A DNA stretch of 64,000 bases, taken from NCBI GenBank assembly GCA_963678675.1, contig OY783199.1, positions 13,114,709 to 13,178,708 on the forward strand, written 5' to 3'. The stretch's first letter is position 1. Each line of letters starts with the position of its first letter. Under the pieces are notes generated by a model. The model did no database searches. It was given only the letters and a program-made list of their open reading frames with translations, and was not told the DNA's origin. Source of the DNA: Xiphydria camelus. Lineage: Eukaryota; Arthropoda; Insecta; Hymenoptera; Xiphydriidae. A program made the translations under genes and the position numbers. Shown here in pieces: positions 34,035-44,950 of the stretch.

Positions 34035-34363
34035 CCGTTTACATAATTCTTTAAAACCGGTTTAGTAAGTCTACTACACCTCGTCAACTGGTTTAGCATT
34101 ACTAAACCGGCTTAATAAGACCGGCGTAAAACAGCGTTTATACGACTCTTAACACCAATAGTTAGAAAACCGGTTTTACTAAATCGGCGTAAGTCAGCTC
34201 GTGTAAACGTAGTCATTAGACACTTTGAGCACGTCCTAAATTTTAAACGTATCCGTATACGCATCTGTCTGCGCATACGCAGAATAGATACGGTGGTCTC
34301 GATACGTTACGTTGCCCGTATCGTTACGGGCCTACCGTCGTATCCCTATCCGAATACGTATCC

Positions 34364-34600
34364 TGTCGCGTATGCAACTAGACCCGGTAACTTTCGAGAG
34401 TTACTAGATTTTATAGCGGTAAGATTCAAATATTAGTTTATCCTCTCTTAATTTCTGCCATCGGTCGCGACGGCGAGGCAGGCGTTATGTTAGGCAGGTG
34501 CAAGGCGCCTCGATGCCGCTCTTCAATTTAGGGTTAAACGTAATTGTGGAGGCTTCTACTACTACCTTACTAAAACTCTCCTAAGAAATGGATCAATAGG
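34364..34600 (+). repeat. Fragment of an LTR related to the Gypsy LTR
   Basis: TGTCGCGTATGCAACTAGAC and TAGCGGTAAGATTCAAATAT parallel the first 90 bp of the Gypsy LTR at 19227 at clearly lower identity. The similarity fades after about 34460, so the right end is uncertain. Confidence 0.6.
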
Positions 34601-34619
34601 ACTGTATATACCTGTTAAG

Positions 34620-34887
34620 GAAACTCGATTTACAACAATCGGGTCAGGAATTTGTAGAGCCCTGGCTATAGCCTCGGTATATCCCTTCTTCTAAACCTAA
34701 ACATGGCAAGGCTGAGGCGATCGTTATAACAGGCAAGATCAAAATTTCCATAGAGAGCTGCCCGGTTACCCAGGAGGTCCCCATCGTGTAAAATATGCCT
34801 CATCACTAGATCGTCCAAATTGTCGTCATCTTCATCAGCCTCATCAATTAGGATGGGGTGAAGTATATCGTCCATAATTATGTACAA
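34620..34887 (-). pseudogene. Harbinger transposase N-terminal fragment (second type)
   Basis: Acidic start (MDDILHPILIDEADEDDDNL), then NDRLSLAMFRFRRRDIPRL. After a frame break comes IARALQIPDPIVVNRVSLTG, a stretch found in HARBI1-like proteins of insects just before the N-terminal helix-turn-helix. It is cut off after about 90 residues, with no DDE part nearby. Confidence 0.5.
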
Positions 34888-34899
34888 TAATTAGGGTAA

Positions 34900-35139
34900 A
34901 CCACCCAGTTATTGGACACCTTGAGAGAACGGAGTTAACGAGAGAGGAGATCTTAGGTGAGGGGGCGTCAAGCAAGAAGATATGGTGGCTAAGAACGATA
35001 GACCAGAGGAAGAAGGAGAAGGAGAAAGAGAAAACGCGCACAAAATGCATGATACAGAGGAATGATAACGGTTTACGTAAAGAGAAGTATGCATGGAAAG
35101 AATTGTGGAATGCTGGCATGGGAGGAATACTGTAGGGAA
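34900..35139. other. Unassigned purine-rich segment
   Basis: GA-rich plus strand (AGGAAGAAGGAGAAGGAGAA). It could be the tail of a LINE ORF, since 35300-35380 ends in (CTAT)n-type repeats after AATAAACC, but no diagnostic motif is left. Confidence 0.3.
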
Positions 35140-35300
35140 TATCGATACCTTACTTTTTGAAAACCTCGTAAGTGCAATTTTTGACAAAAATGCCATTTAT
35201 AGCTTACTGCGTTAAGGTTTAAAATCTGAACACAGTAAGCTATAAATGGCATTTTTGTCAAAAATTGCACTTACGAGGTTTTCAAAGTAAGGTATCGATA
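35140..35300. repeat. 161-bp foldback MITE
   Basis: Palindrome with ends TATCGATACCTTACTTT and arms sharing GAAAACCTCGTAAGTGCAAT and AATGGCATTTTTGTCAAAAA. There is a short loop near 35225. Not coding. Confidence 0.85.
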
Positions 35301-35640
35301 TGATTGTTACCTGCCAAGTCCTTTTCTAGGCCAGTGGGCCGAAATAAACCTATCTACCTATCTATCTATCTATTCGACACCTTGCAGTTATTAGACAGTC
35401 TAATTTAAATGAATAAAAACAAGATTTCTAGTTCTTATTTAAATAAATATTATCAATAAAAAAATAAGAACACTGTAGAATAACTAAGTTCTTTGACAGT
35501 TTTGTTGAGGTTATTGCTTTCGGTTTCGTATACGTATGGGTAGATCGATGCTTGCTTAAACGGTTATTTTGCGGCTAACGCGTAGGTCGATGCGTTTACG
35601 GATACGGATAGGGATACGGAGAACATTTTAGGGTTTGCTA

Positions 35641-35735
35641 AAGGTAAGTCTATACCGGGATACAAATATGTTGGCAACACTATAATCCGGTGTTGGCAAC
35701 ACGATAATCCGGTGTTGTCAACATGTATCCCGCCG
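35641..35735. repeat. Short derivative of the GGGATACAA...TTGGCAACA element
   Basis: CCGGGATACAAATATGTTGG pairs with the mirror CAACATGTATCCCG about 70 bp downstream; ATAATCCGGTGTTGGCAAC is repeated inside. Same terminal and subterminal words as the 1.27-kb element that follows. Confidence 0.6.
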
Positions 35736-35977
35736 ACTTGCAACTCGCCGACGGATACTCGGCAACAGCCACTATCCGAATGTAGGTACAAACCGGGATA
35801 CAAAATGTTGGCAACATGTTGGCAATACGAGTATCCCGTCGACTAGCGACAATTTAATTGCTACTCGTAAACTGCGGGCGGCATGACATCAAAGAAAGCT
35901 GTTGCCTGTTGCTTGTATCCGAGTTTCCCATTTGAAATGGGAAACATCGGAAACATCGCTCTCTCTGGACTAGAATC

Positions 35978-36068
35978 TACCTACCTACCTACCTATATAT
36001 ACCTAGCTACCTACCTACCTACCTACCTACCTACCTACCTACCTACCTATACCTATCTACCTACATAC
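35978..36068. repeat. (CTAC)n microsatellite
   Basis: Tetranucleotide run ACCTACCTACCTACC with an interruption TATATATACCTAG near 35995. Confidence 0.9.
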
Positions 36069-36414
36069 GATAATGTTCCGTCGCACGAGGGGCAGAATTT
36101 CAGAAGGTCGATTGAAACCTTTTAATAGTATCGATCATAAATAACATATATTTCTTGCCTAAATTTTTCATTGAATGCCACATTATACGGGCCGCACAGT
36201 GTTCACATGGCAGATCGGACGGCGTATCGTATTTCTCATTTTACAAAGCAGTACTCTCTCACTACATGTGTATGTTTTTCAATTATTTCTCTCGGCAGAG
36301 GCACTCTCCCGATGCGTGATTTCGCGCATACGGTTGCCAAGTGGCACGTGCGAATATCAAGCCACGTTTAGGCTTCTGTCGGTAAATTTGAGCCGCGTCA
36401 AAGGAGCTTCGAAA

Positions 36415-36595
36415 TATAGCGGTATCTATTATTGCGGGCACTGCAGAAAATGACTCATTCTGACCTGTCCCATATCGCCCGCCTCGCCGGGGGTATGTTT
36501 CGGCGAATCTAGGCTACCTGAAGGGTTAATTGCCGGACGAGTCGTAATGAACCCCTTACCACAAAAAAATACCCGTTGTAATAGATACCGCTATA
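36415..36595. repeat. 181-bp MITE with 23-bp inverted ends
   Basis: TATAGCGGTATCTATTATTG at the left and its mirror at the right; the interior is not palindromic. TA at both extremes may be the target duplication. Confidence 0.75.
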
Positions 36596-37073
36596 CTTTG
36601 AATATTAAATCAGCTTTGTAAAGGGGAGAAATGAATTCAATACATGACTGATGCAGTTGATGGCCAATTAGGGAACACTTAATGACAAGTAACTCCGCCA
36701 TTAAATTGTCACCATAGCTTGTCCCGTTTTGTAAAAACTGTCGCTGCCTCCACCTTCTTTTTCGCTTCTGGGAGGCTATTATGATGAAAGCAGGACTAAC
36801 ACCAGCAGCAATAGACGGTTCCATTTTTTAACATCAAGACTCCGTTTCGTTTGAACGCTCAACTGGTTCTGATCGCATGTACCCGGATACAAGTCGATGT
36901 ATCCAACAGTATGTTGCCAACAGCGACATCGTGTTGACAACACTCAATGTTGATGTTGCCAACAGCGATGTTGATGTTGCCAACAGCGATGTTGCCAACA
37001 GCCATAAACGTGTTGCCAACATGTTGCCAACATTTTGTATCCCGGTCTAAACGTACCTTAAAAGTGTCTATTG

Positions 37074-37487
37074 TGTAGCGGCCGTAGCGGACTACATCAC
37101 AAGGCGCGTTCGCATGAAGGCACTCGACACCAGCGACGCCACGCGAGGCGCAGTCTCTGGACAGTGGCGACGACGCAGCGACCACAACGCCTCTAGTGGC
37201 CAAGTCGTAGTCATGCCTCGGGTGACGAAGGCTGGACGTGCCGCGGAGGAACCACAGCTCTCTCTCGCCTACCAACTCTCGACTACGACGGACGTCTGGA
37301 CACGCTTCGCTCTTCTATCGCCTCGCGTCCCGGACGGACGCACCAGACACAACTCTCTTGTCGATTCTCACTAGCTAAACCGCGTCGATAGTTAATAAAG
37401 TAAACTCTCGTTAGGTTTATTAACTACCGTCTTCTCTCCCTTACGTTCGTTTCCATCGTGATCTGTGGGAACTCCTAAGATCCCACA
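37074..37487 (+). repeat. Probable solo LTR (Gypsy type)
   Basis: Starts TGTAGCGGCCGTAGCGG, has AATAAAG at 37394, and ends GATCCCACA, so it carries TG...CA and a polyadenylation signal in the right third. Flanks ATTG and GTTG are an imperfect 4-bp duplication. No coding capacity; GC-rich compared with the neighbourhood. Confidence 0.5.
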
Positions 37488-37781
37488 GTTGGGTGTTTTC
37501 ACATTTTTGAGAAACTGGCTTAAAATGAAGATTATCGTGTATATATATGCTATTAGTAAATTTAAAAATTTTGCTGTCAAGTTTTTATGAGAAAATTGAG
37601 TCTAAAAATCAAATGTGGAAATGTCCCGCGAAAAACGCGATTTGCCTGTAATGGCGGTTGTGACGTCACGATCTGTACAAACAAATAACTGTCAAACGGA
37701 GTTGCCTATGTTTTTGCGGTGTTTTTCTGTGATTCGGAAAGTTTGTTGTTTCTGCATCGTTTTTTGTGAAAGTGGCTGAAA

Positions 37782-38412
37782 ATGCATGCACCACAAGTCC
37801 ACAGGAAATCGTATTTTGTGCCAAAATGCACGGATACTTCTGTGCGAACTCCAGACAAAGTGCTTGTGAATGTGCCGAGAGACTGTGACATGAGACGAAA
37901 ATGGTTTAAAGTGGCCAGAAGAGACATGCCTAAGTCAAAATGGATATTCCATAGCTGTGAAGATTATTTCAATGTAAGTCCTTATACTATAGGTTCATAG
38001 GTTATGTTCAGTGAATGCTTTTGGTTGACAGCTTGAAGAGGACATGGAAAATTATTTGCGGTACAAGTCTATGGGAGTAAATATTTTAATGAAACAAGGA
38101 GTTATGCCTCACATCTTCGACTGCCAAAAAGACAAGAAGAGAGTTGCCAGTAAGCCACCGAGACCACTTCACGAGAAACGCCAGAGAGAATGGTTAATCG
38201 AGGAAGTCATGTCTGCTACCAAGGTTCAACAACAGGCACTATCTCTTCAAGATGAACCAGACAATAGTACTGGTGCCAGTGGACTGGATCACGAGCAAGA
38301 AATTTCTGAAAAAAAATGTTCAGTGTTTAAGCATTTATATGTAGACTCGAAGTGTCGCAGTGCAAACACAAAAAAGATCGTATCACAGCATAGGAATTCA
38401 GTGCCATTTTGA
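37782..38412 (+). pseudogene. THAP-domain protein, left arm copy
   Basis: Exon 1 (37782-37973) encodes a THAP-type fold: FVPKCTDTSVRTPDKVLV, VPRDCDMRRKWFKVARRD and HSCEDYFN. A GTAAGT donor follows, then a 58-bp intron and exon 2 (38032-38412) with LEEDMENYLRYKSMGV and PHIFDCQKDKK, as in insect THAP proteins. THAP domains bind DNA through a C2CH zinc site. Here the first cysteine is tyrosine (KSYFVPKC) and the last histidine is tyrosine (CEDYF), so zinc binding should fail although the frame is open. The protein ends soon after, with no transposase or other effector domain. Confidence 0.7.
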
Positions 38413-38444
38413 GAGTAGTTCAGGCAGTTTCGACTGAACTACTC

Positions 38445-39093
38445 TCAAAATGGCACTGAATTCCTATGCTGTGATACGATCTTTTTTGTGTTTGCACTGC
38501 GACACTTCGAGTCTACATATAAATGCTTAAACACTGAACGTTTTTTTTCAGAAATTTCTTGCTCGTGATCCAGTCCACTGGCACCAGTACTATTGTCTGG
38601 TTCATCTTGAAGAGATAGTGCCTGTTGTTGAACCTCGGTAGCAGACATGACTTCCTCAATCAACCATTCCCTCTTGCGTTTCTCGTGAAGTGGTCTCGGT
38701 GGCTTACTGGCAGCTCTCTTCTTGTCTTTTTGGCAGTCGAAGATGTGAGGCATAACTCCTTGTTTCATTAAAATATTTCCTCACATAGTCTTGTACCGCA
38801 AATAATTTTCCATGTCCTCTTCAAGCTGTCAACCAAAAGCATTCACTGAACATAACCTATGAACCTATAGTATAAGAAAACTTACATTGAAATGATCTTC
38901 GCAGCAATGGAATATCGATTTTGAATTAGGCATGTCTCTTCTGGCCGCTTTAAACCATTTTCGTCTCATGTCACAGTCTCTCGGCACATTCGCAAACACT
39001 TTGTCTGGAGTTCGCACAGAAGTATTCGTGCATTTTGGCACAAAACACGATTTACTGTGTGCTTCTGGTGCTTACATTTTCAGCCACTTTCAT
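38445..39093 (-). pseudogene. THAP-domain protein, right arm copy
   Basis: Mirror copy of the left arm gene. Here the zinc ligands are intact: SCFVPKC and HCCEDHFN keep C-x4-C and C-x2-H. The coding frame is lost instead. The codon after the start ATG is TAA, and exon 2 has TGA right after LRYKTM. From the Met at 38768 onward the frame is open and almost identical to the left copy (PHIFDCQKDKKRAASKP). The donor GTAAG and acceptor CAG are conserved. Confidence 0.7.
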
Positions 39094-39215
39094 TACACAC
39101 TACACCAAAATGACGTAGAAACAACAAAGTTTTAGAATCTCAGAAAAACGCTTCGTAAACATAGGCAACTCCGTTTGACAGCTGGTTGTTTGTACAGATC
39201 GTGACGTCACGGCCA

Positions 39216-39468
39216 ATCAGAGAAAAAAATTTGTCTGTTTTTGTATGTTTTTAAACAATGATACGTGCTATACAAATTCTTTACTTCACTCTATACTGCA
39301 ATTACGCAACATTCATAACTAGTGCACACACCCAATTGTCTCATGTCGCTCGCCCTCTGTTGGGGCTCAGGCCGACTTTGCCTCTCGCCGCTCTCCCTTT
39401 GTCGGCTCGCCGACAGAGTGCCTTTCCGAGAAGCCGCTTCCCGTTCCGCGAATCGACTTCTAGTCCAA
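39216..39468. other. Intergenic, nothing recognised
   Basis: Pyrimidine- and GC-richer stretch between the THAP palindrome and repeat R. Open frames lack recognisable motifs. Confidence 0.4.
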
Positions 39469-39893
39469 TAAAAATAGCTCTGAACCTAACATTTTGAGTC
39501 TCCTGGCTGAATTTGAGATTGAAGTTACATGAAGGTGTTACAAAACTACCCCCAAAATCCCAAGATTCACAACCCCTCGGAAGCCGAGAAAAACAATAAA
39601 AACCACCCCCGGACACCATTGTTTTAAAATATTACGCGAAGACTAAAGAAAATGAAAAAATTGTTTAAATAAAAGTTGTAGAGTAGGTGAAAATACGTAA
39701 AAAAGGTTATATGACTTTTTCATTTTTATGCAATATCCTAAGCGCTATGAGGGGATGAAGATGTTGGAATAATTCGAGGGACTTTAAAAAATCGTAAGAA
39801 ATTGAAAAATGCATATTTGTTACTTTCTTTTATATCAATTCACGTAGAAAGGTTGAATCTACATTCTCAGAGAATTTTTTTTATTTTAAGCAT
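39469..39893 (+). repeat. Dispersed repeat R, copy 1
   Basis: About 420 bp also present in inverted orientation at 63210-63631 with roughly 95% identity by eye. It starts TAGTCCAATAAAAATAGC and ends CTCAGAGAATTTTTTT. No inverted ends or coding frame; possibly a SINE or an LTR fragment. Confidence 0.7.
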
Positions 39894-40170
39894 TTTGTAT
39901 TAACAGTATCGTTCTTCAAAATTTTTACATTTAAAAATTTGTACAAGAACATTATTTTACAAAATTTTAAAAAACACCATTCGATTCCTCGTAAAATCAC
40001 CTTCAGAAAAGTTCTCGGTGACTTTTTCGAACAGGCTATATTTTTCGAGATACGTTTAATTAAAGTTTCGGGGAGAGAGAGAGAGAGTTCTTATTTGACA
40101 ACCACGGGCCGAAGGACAGAAATATATGTCCGCTCCGTTCCCACCGGTCCGGTGGAGCGCGCATGCGTCA
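39894..40170. other. Intergenic AT-rich, nothing recognised
   Basis: AT-rich tract with a (GA)7 run near 40074-40086. No gene or element end is seen. Confidence 0.4.
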
Positions 40171-41566
40171 GGGGGGCCTTTCTCGAGTCACTCGCAAAGT
40201 TACGTATTGGGATCTGACATGTCTCGATACGCAGTCTGGTGGCGAGAAGTAAAACTATTCCTAGTATACCGTTTAGTGGGTTAGCGAGTGACTGACATTG
40301 GATTAATGTATGTATATCGCGTACTCGCCCAAATGTTTCTCGCATTTTGGCCCTAGACCGGTGCGAGGGAAAAATTCGACACTCCTTGGGACCCTTTGAG
40401 TCATAAATTAGATCCGGGAAAGTTCCTCAATGCCACAGGGTCTCGTGTACGTGTACGTCGGCCGGGACATAGGAACCGAGCACTAGAGTTTCCTCGGGAT
40501 TTACAACACTTAATCCTGCCTTCCGCATTTCCCTGGAAATTTCTTCGCGTTGCATAGTTAGCACTCCCACCCCCGGTCGTAAGAGAAAACTAAAAAAGTC
40601 ATACAACAAGCTCCTGGTCGAAGAGCGTCCAGTACGTTCAAAAACCTCGGGGCGAACAGAACATTATTATATTATTAAAAATTATACCTTATTCATATGT
40701 TGAATTAATAGAAAAATGGAAGGTGTAAAATACCTGCCCAAGAGCAAATCGCATTCATAGTTAAAGCCATTCGTAAATGTTGCGAAGACCAAACATAAAA
40801 TAGTTTGAGGAGAGAAAGGGAATAGAATCGGAATCCAGGAAAGAACGCTGTTGCGACGAAGGAGTAGACAGAAGCGAAGAAACTGGAGAGAGAGGATTGT
40901 TGTTTGGTAAATACGTAGATTTTATTTTCGGGTTAACAAGGAATGTCCGGGAACACTTAGAATGAGTGCGATGCTTGCGTAAGTGAGGAGCAGGAGGAGA
41001 TACGGACACGATAACGAATTTTTCACGACTGCCGGGAAACGGCTCGCAAGGAAGGGGTATGCTTCGGCATAAGAGCGGGTTTTTTCCATTTCACGATATG
41101 AGAAGAAAGTTTCAAGAAAGTGGAAGAGTAAAAACGTGAAAAAACTTCGGGGTTGCGCGCAGATACGTCGACGTTCCGTGATGCGCCCGTCCAGAGACAG
41201 GCATATGCGCGTCTCGAAGGCTGAATTTATATTTATGGGAGGTCAACCCTGGACGATAACGGAGGGCAAAGGGTGCTCATGTCCTCCCGCGAGTCTAGTG
41301 AAAGTTGGGAAGGATTCGCGGAGCCCTGCGCGTGCCAAAACAATAAATAATGACTTCACTCCCATAAGACTCTGTATCGGTAGTATACTCATTTCGGCCA
41401 TATTGGATTTTTCGAACTAAGCTCCTCCCCCATGTCAGATCCCAATACGCATCTTAGCCAATAGACCTATCAGGATCAAGTATTCCGTTGTAGTGGGGGT
41501 CCTGATTGGACTACTCGCTAAGAAACGTATACGTTTCTCTTGCGAGTGACTCGAGAAAGGGGGCCC
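40171..41566. mobile_element. Non-autonomous DNA element, GGGSSSCCTTTCTCGAGTCA ends
   Basis: About 28 bp inverted at the ends (CCTTTCTCGAGTCACTCGCA and its mirror), plus a second inverted block (GTATTGGGATCTGACATG at 40205 and its mirror at 41434). The 1.4-kb interior has no recognisable protein. The target duplication is unclear. Confidence 0.6.
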
Positions 41567-41768
41567 AGCACCTAAGCTGAATGAATGGCGCACTACGTAC
41601 TATAAGGTCATACAGGCATTTTTACGATTTTTTTCTGTCAGTAGGGATTGACGCCCTTAACAAAACCCCAAAGTATTTTTTTCCGAAAACGCCTTAGAAA
41701 TAAAAAAATCACATCAAAGAATTCCATGATTGGTATGTATAAGTTCCAAAAATCCGATCTCAGGAACC

Positions 41769-41841
41769 GTCGCGTGGCTCATCGGGTAGCGTCCGTGATT
41801 CGCACGCGGCGGGGCACGCGTTCGAGTCTCGGTGTACTTTT
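41769..41841 (+). other. tRNA-like segment, left arm
   Basis: TGGCTCATCGGGTAGCG (box A-like) and CGTTCGAGTCTCGG (box B-like) at tRNA spacing. Pairing of the acceptor ends is weak, so it is tRNA-derived and not a functional gene. It is followed by a T-rich stretch (CTTTTCTTT). Confidence 0.6.
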
Positions 41842-42149
41842 CTTTATAACAAAATTATTTTTAATGCAATGTCCTTTGACAGTATGCAATAAATTTTCAT
41901 AATTAAATGGATTGAATTAAAAACAAAATGAAAAGCAATGCAATTGCACATTTTAAAAAAATATTCAATTTTCAATCATTGCTTGTCATTTCCCTCTGCT
42001 ACAAGCAATAATTGAAAATTGAATATTTTTTTAAATGTGCAATAGCATTGCTTTTCATTTCGTTTTTAATTCAATCCATTTAATTATGAAAATTTATTGC
42101 ATACTGTCAAAGGACATTGCATTAAAAATAATTTTGTTTAAAAAAAAGG

Positions 42150-42222
42150 ACACTTAGGACTCGAACGCATGCCCACCGCATGCGAGTCTCGCACGCTACC
42201 CAATGAGTCACGCGAGGGCTCC
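42150..42222 (-). other. tRNA-like segment, right arm
   Basis: Mirror of the left arm segment with changes: TGACTCATTGGGTAGCG for box A and GCGTTCGAGTCC for box B. The B box is closer to consensus than in the left arm. Confidence 0.6.
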
Positions 42223-42355
42223 TGAGACCAGATTTTCGGAACTTATACATACCAATCATGGAATTCTTTGATGTGATTTTTTTTATTTCTAAGGCGTTAT
42301 CGGAAAAAAATATTTTGGGGTTTTGTTAAGGGAGAAAAAACCGTAAAAATGCCTG

Positions 42356-42775
42356 TTCCGAAACTCGCAGCCTTTCCTTGTTAGATCACTTAGCTCGACT
42401 ACTTGTCCGAGTGAACAGAAAAGCGGCGCCGAGCCGCCCAGTGCGAGTAGCTCTCCGACAAACGCTCGAGATACAGTGTTGTCACAACGCACTTACAATG
42501 TGTAAGGTAATGTGGCAACAGCGTGCTCCGTTTAGCACGGTGACTCAGCGCTCGTCATACGACCACCTAAGGTCGTATGCTGGATTCAGACTGGGTCCGA
42601 CGTACGACGTCCGCTATCCGATGACACGACGCTGTATGAAATGCTGTTCACACTAAACTCTAGTACGGCTACGAAATTATAGGTGGCGATGAAGTATATT
42701 TATAATATTAAGATAGCATCCAAGCGTCTATGAAAGTTTTATATACGAAGATTTAGCTGTCATATTTGTTTTTGA
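42356..42775. other. Unassigned, likely 5' region of the Harbinger element
   Basis: GC-richer up to about 42650, then AT-rich. Contains GGTCGTATGCTGGATTCAGA and other words that could be terminal sequence, but no matching right end was found. Confidence 0.35.
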
Positions 42776-42826
42776 AAATGGATATGAGAAGGTTACTTTT
42801 AATCAGAAAGCGAATTTTATTAACTA

Positions 42827-44597
42827 CTAGCAGCCCGTCCCGGCTTCGCACGGGTAGATTGTGGATTGATTTTGTCCGTCCACCATTGTTTAAATACATT
42901 TTTAATACAAAACTTTTAGTATTTTTCCCGGGCTATGCAATGGTCATATTGGATTTGACCTTGACCATGACCTTCAAGGTTATATCGAGGTCAAATTAAT
43001 TTTTTTTCACGTTCAAATGTGTCCTTGACCATTTTTTTCATGTTACGTTTATTGTCAGCGGAGGTCAAATTTAGGTCAAGTATAGTTCGACTTTTTGAAC
43101 ACCCTGTATAAGATTTACTAACTCAGAAACCTTCGCGGATATGCGTCCAACTGTTCCCCAAATTTTCATCGCAATCGGATGAACGGTTTAGGAAGGCATA
43201 ATAATTATCCGTACCGGTACTTTTTGAACACCTTTTATAAGATTTACTAACAATAAGAAACCTTCGCGGGCATGCGTCCAACCATTCCCCAAAGTTTCAT
43301 CGCAATCGGATGAACGGTTTAGGAAGGCATTTGATATTACCTTAAAGGTCACGGTCAAGGTCAAATCCAATATGACCACTGGGTAGCCAAGGGAAAATCC
43401 TTAAAGTTTTGTATGAAACATTTTTCTCTAAAATGATTTCCCGCTGAGATAATCAGTTGTGCCTGGACTTTTTAAACACCCTGTATAAGATTTACTAACC
43501 CAGAAACCTTCGCGGGCATGCGTCCAACCATTCCCCAACTTTTCATCGCAATCGGATGAACGGTTTAGGAAGGCATAATAATCATCAGTACCAGTACTTT
43601 TTGAACACCTTTTATAAGATTTACTAACTCAGAAACCTTCGCGGACATGCGTCCAACTGTTCCCCAAATTTTCATCGCAATCGGATGAACGGTTTAGGAA
43701 GGCATAATAATCATCAGTACCGGTACTTTTTGAACACCTTTTATAAGATTTACTAACAATAAGAAACCTTCGCGGGCATGCGTCCAACCATTCCCCAAAG
43801 TTTCATCGCAATCGGATGAACGGTTTAGGAAGGCATTTGATATTACCTTAAAGGTCACGGTCAAGGTCAAATCCAATATGACCACTGGGTAGCCAAGGGA
43901 AAATCCTTAAAGTTTTGTATGAAACATTTTTCTCTAAAATGATTTCCCGCTGAGATAATCAGTTGTGCCTGGACTTTTTAAACACCCTGTATAAGATTTA
44001 CTAACCCAGAAACCTTCGCGGGCATGCGTCCAACCATTCCCCAACTTTTCATCGCAATCGGATGAACGGTTTAGGAAGGCATAATAATCATCAGTACCAG
44101 TACTTTTTGAACACCTTTTATAAGATTTACTAACTCAGAAACCTTCGCGGACATGCGTCCAACTGTTCCCCAAATTTTCATCGCAATCGGATGAACGGTT
44201 TAGGAAGGCATAATAATCATCAGTACCGGTACTTTTTGAACACCTTTTATAAGATTTACTAACAATAAGAAACCTTCGTGGGCATGCGTCCAACCATTCC
44301 CCAAAGTTTCATCGCAATCGGATGAACGGTTTAGGAAGGCATTTGATATTACCTTAAAGGTCACGGTCAAGGTCAAATCCAATACGACCACTGGGTAGCC
44401 AAGGGAAAATCCTTAAAGTTTTGTATTAAACATTTTTCTCTAAAATGTTTTCCCGCTGAGATAATCGGCCGTACCGGGACTTTTTGAACACCCTGTATAA
44501 GATTTACTAACTCAGAAACCATCGCAGGCATGCGTCCAACCATTTCCCAAAATTTCATCGCAATCGGATGAACGGTTTAGGAAGGCATACGAGACAT

Positions 44598-44638
<41 letters not shown>

Positions 44639-44664
44639 TAAACATTCATTTTTATATATATAGA
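42827..44664 (-). mobile_element. Helitron H1
   Basis: Starts (44664) with TCTATATATATAAAAATGAA after an A and ends (42827) with a GC hairpin plus CTGCTAG before a T, so it sits precisely between A and T with no duplication. (CAGA)n lies near the 5' end. The interior has 506-bp higher-order units, each of about four 126-129-bp monomers (frames recur at 43188, 43694 and 44200). No Rep/helicase, so non-autonomous. Confidence 0.9.
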
Positions 44665-44950
44665 TATGCTAAACCATTGTCGTTACAAACGAATTCAAAA
44701 AAGAAATCGAAAGCGGCGTTTTTGGGTTCGTCTCACAATTAACAGACGACATGAGTAAGGAGCAGGGACGAATCTTGTAATTGAAATGTCTCTGTATGAT
44801 GAAGATTGGTATTTTAACTATATGCGTATGTCATCAGAGACATTCCATGAATTATTAGAATTGGTGTCACCATTACTTACAGATAACCAACTGTAGAAAA
44901 CCACTTCCACCTCATTTGAGGTTAAGCTTGACACTCAGGTAAGATGTGAA

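Larger units (their letters stand above)
34230..35634. mobile_element. Possible DNA element with CGTATCCGTATACG subterminal repeats
   Basis: The left part (CCTAAATTTTAAACGTATCC, then several CGTATCCG/ATACGC words) mirrors the right part (GCGTTTACGGATACGGATAG, then ATTTTAGG). Ends and duplication are not crisp. It would enclose the LTR fragment, the Harbinger fragment and a MITE described separately. Confidence 0.35.
35785..37057. mobile_element. DNA element with TGTTGGCAACA subterminal repeats
   Basis: Left GGTACAAACCGGGATACAAA and right TTTTGTATCCCGGTCTAAAC with GTACC are inverted ends. The left TTGGCAACA words and the right array of at least eight TGTTGCCAAC/GATGTTG words (36905-37035) are subterminal repeats. 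The interior holds a CTAC microsatellite and a small MITE. No transposase is seen; the organisation is CACTA-like or P-like and the superfamily is open. Confidence 0.6.
37655..39215. repeat. 1.56-kb palindrome containing a THAP gene in each arm
   Basis: Arms of about 770 bp meet at a small loop near 38425 (GAGAGTAGTTCAGGCAGTTT). The arms differ by scattered substitutions and small indels. The outer ends share TGACGTCACGATCTGTACAA. Both arms carry the same two-exon gene, transcribed towards the centre. Confidence 0.85.
41613..42355. repeat. 743-bp palindrome with tRNA-like segment in both arms
   Basis: Arms of about 365 bp from CAGGCATTTTTACG inward, sharing ACGCCTTAG, GAATTCCATGATTGGTATGT and AGCAATGCAATTGCACATTT; centre near 41987. 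The arms differ by roughly 5%. Each arm contains one tRNA-like segment. Confidence 0.85.

Noticed and set aside
37114..37374. Plus-strand frame in the GC-rich block
   Set aside because: It lies entirely within the probable solo LTR; high GC gives long chance frames on both strands.
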